Source: Lentisphaerota bacterium (GTDB lineage Bacteria; Verrucomicrobiota; Kiritimatiellia; RFP12; UBA3636). From it: a DNA stretch of 8,260 nt. Every line of letters begins with the position of its first letter. The first letter of the stretch is position 1. This document shows, piece after piece, positions 8,012-8,260 of this stretch. Location: positions 1 through 8,260 of the forward strand of contig JALHHX010000097.1 of the NCBI GenBank assembly GCA_022837245.1, given 5' to 3'. The notes beneath the pieces are model-generated. The model was given only the letters and a program-made list of their open reading frames with translations. It was not told the origin of the DNA and made no database searches. The translations under genes and the position numbers were made by a program.

Positions 8012-8031
8012 GGGCCGGTGCCACCCGGCCC
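8012..8031 (-). repeat. Right internal hairpin of the MITE, inverted copy with compensated stem
   Basis: GGGCCGG (8012-8018) pairs with CCGGCCC (8025-8031). Read on the minus strand, the loop is GTGGCA, identical to the left hairpin. The stem differs from the left one at pairs 3 and 5 (A-T against G-C, and G-C against C-G), with both sides changed together. Confidence 0.75.
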
Positions 8032-8052
8032 GAAGTCATTTGAGAATTGCTG

Positions 8053-8061
8053 GCGCAGGAT
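8053..8061 (+). repeat. Right copy of 9-bp target-site duplication
   Basis: GCGCAGGAT, identical to 7912-7920. Joining 7920 to 8062 reconstructs the probable pre-insertion sequence. Confidence 0.85.
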
Positions 8062-8260
8062 GGACCACACGTTTCCCAGTCCTTTTCTAACCGTAATCAT
8101 AAAACATCCTCACACCCTTGCCACACCCCCGTCAGCAGCCGATTGCGCGATTGCGCACCCCCCCCGTTGCGTCAAATGAAAACGACACCGAAACGTTTTT
8201 GAGGTTGCGTCATAAAGGGTGACACCAAGCACGTGCCTTTTTTGGGGGACCCTTTGGGGG
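8062..8260. other. Gene-free right end of the window
   Basis: I see no gene in these 199 bases. They contain a tandem GATTGCGC pair (8141-8156, which also gives a short TGCGC/GCGCA hairpin), a run of eight C at 8158-8165, the bipartite direct repeat at 8166-8226, the palindrome GCACGTGC at 8229-8236, and AAAGGGT (8214-8220) facing ACCCTTT (8249-8255). Together this looks like regulatory or repeat sequence rather than coding sequence. Confidence 0.6.
8166..8226 (+). repeat. Imperfect bipartite direct repeat
   Basis: GTTGCGTCA occurs at 8166-8174 and 8204-8212. Each copy is followed, after 9 and 8 nt respectively, by GACACC (8184-8189 and 8221-8226). The two units start 38 bp apart. The paired half-site layout would suit a regulator binding site or the edge of another repeat element; nothing here decides between them. 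Confidence 0.5.

Larger units (their letters stand above)
7921..8052. mobile_element. 132-bp miniature inverted-repeat transposable element (MITE)
   Basis: The ends are perfect 13-bp inverted repeats: CAGCAATTCTCAA at 7921-7933 and TTGAGAATTGCTG at 8040-8052. The match extends inward to 18 of 19 positions (7921-7939 against 8035-8052, one missing base). A 9-bp direct duplication flanks the element, as expected from transposition. Inside, 7961-7981 and 8006-8026 are inverted copies matching at 19 of 21 positions, around a 24-nt centre. There is no coding capacity, so it must have been mobilised in trans. The family is unknown to me; an 8-10 bp duplication fits several IS families and does not decide. 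It lies across the stop codon of the GT-C-like gene and, once transcribed, would fold into a strong hairpin that could form the operon's 3' end, although no U-tract follows. Confidence 0.88.

Noticed and set aside
7921..8052. Simple rho-independent terminator instead of a mobile element
   Set aside because: No U-tract follows, and the exact 9-bp flanking duplication and 13-bp terminal repeats are better explained by transposition.
8141..8156. GATTGCGC tandem as start of a CRISPR or satellite array
   Set aside because: Only two 8-bp copies with no further periodic units.

Overview
The window is bacterial, compact and GC-rich. Secreted proteins of unfamiliar type, a secreted esterase-like hydrolase with a carbohydrate-binding-like C-terminus, and a polytopic glycosyltransferase-like protein together suggest the Verrucomicrobiota/Kiritimatiellota/Lentisphaerota group, probably a metagenome-derived contig. 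That placement is inferred from protein style, not from a marker gene.

Layout. Positions 1-665 (minus strand) hold the 5' part of a gene that runs off the left edge. Its product is a hybrid: about 35 residues resembling the N-terminus of M81/MlrC-type metallopeptidases, joined in frame to an IspH (4-hydroxy-3-methylbut-2-enyl diphosphate reductase) body that lacks the N-terminal cysteine region. Positions 666-862 carry no gene with a convincing start. From about 743/863 to 7938 four plus-strand genes lie nearly head to tail with gaps of 20, 17 and 7 nt, and look like one operon. They are (1) a large beta-rich, Ig-like extracellular protein with no visible signal peptide or good start; (2) a small secreted protein of unrecognised family; (3) an 818-residue secreted protein that begins with a homologue of protein 2, then has an alpha/beta hydrolase domain with a GLSFG nucleophile elbow and ends in a discoidin-like domain; (4) a 537-residue GT-C-like membrane protein. 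Proteins 2 and 3 share a domain, so the operon contains both a stand-alone copy and one fused to an esterase. The set is consistent with an envelope or extracellular glycan/ester function, but no substrate can be read from the sequence.

The most striking non-coding feature is a complete miniature inverted-repeat element at 7921-8052. It is 132 bp long, has 13-bp perfect terminal inverted repeats, is flanked by a 9-bp direct duplication (GCGCAGGAT), and carries two internal hairpins in inverted orientation whose stems differ by two compensatory base-pair changes. It is inserted in the 3' end of the GT-C gene and supplies that gene's last five codons and stop. The last 200 bases have no gene but contain an imperfect bipartite direct repeat and short palindromes.
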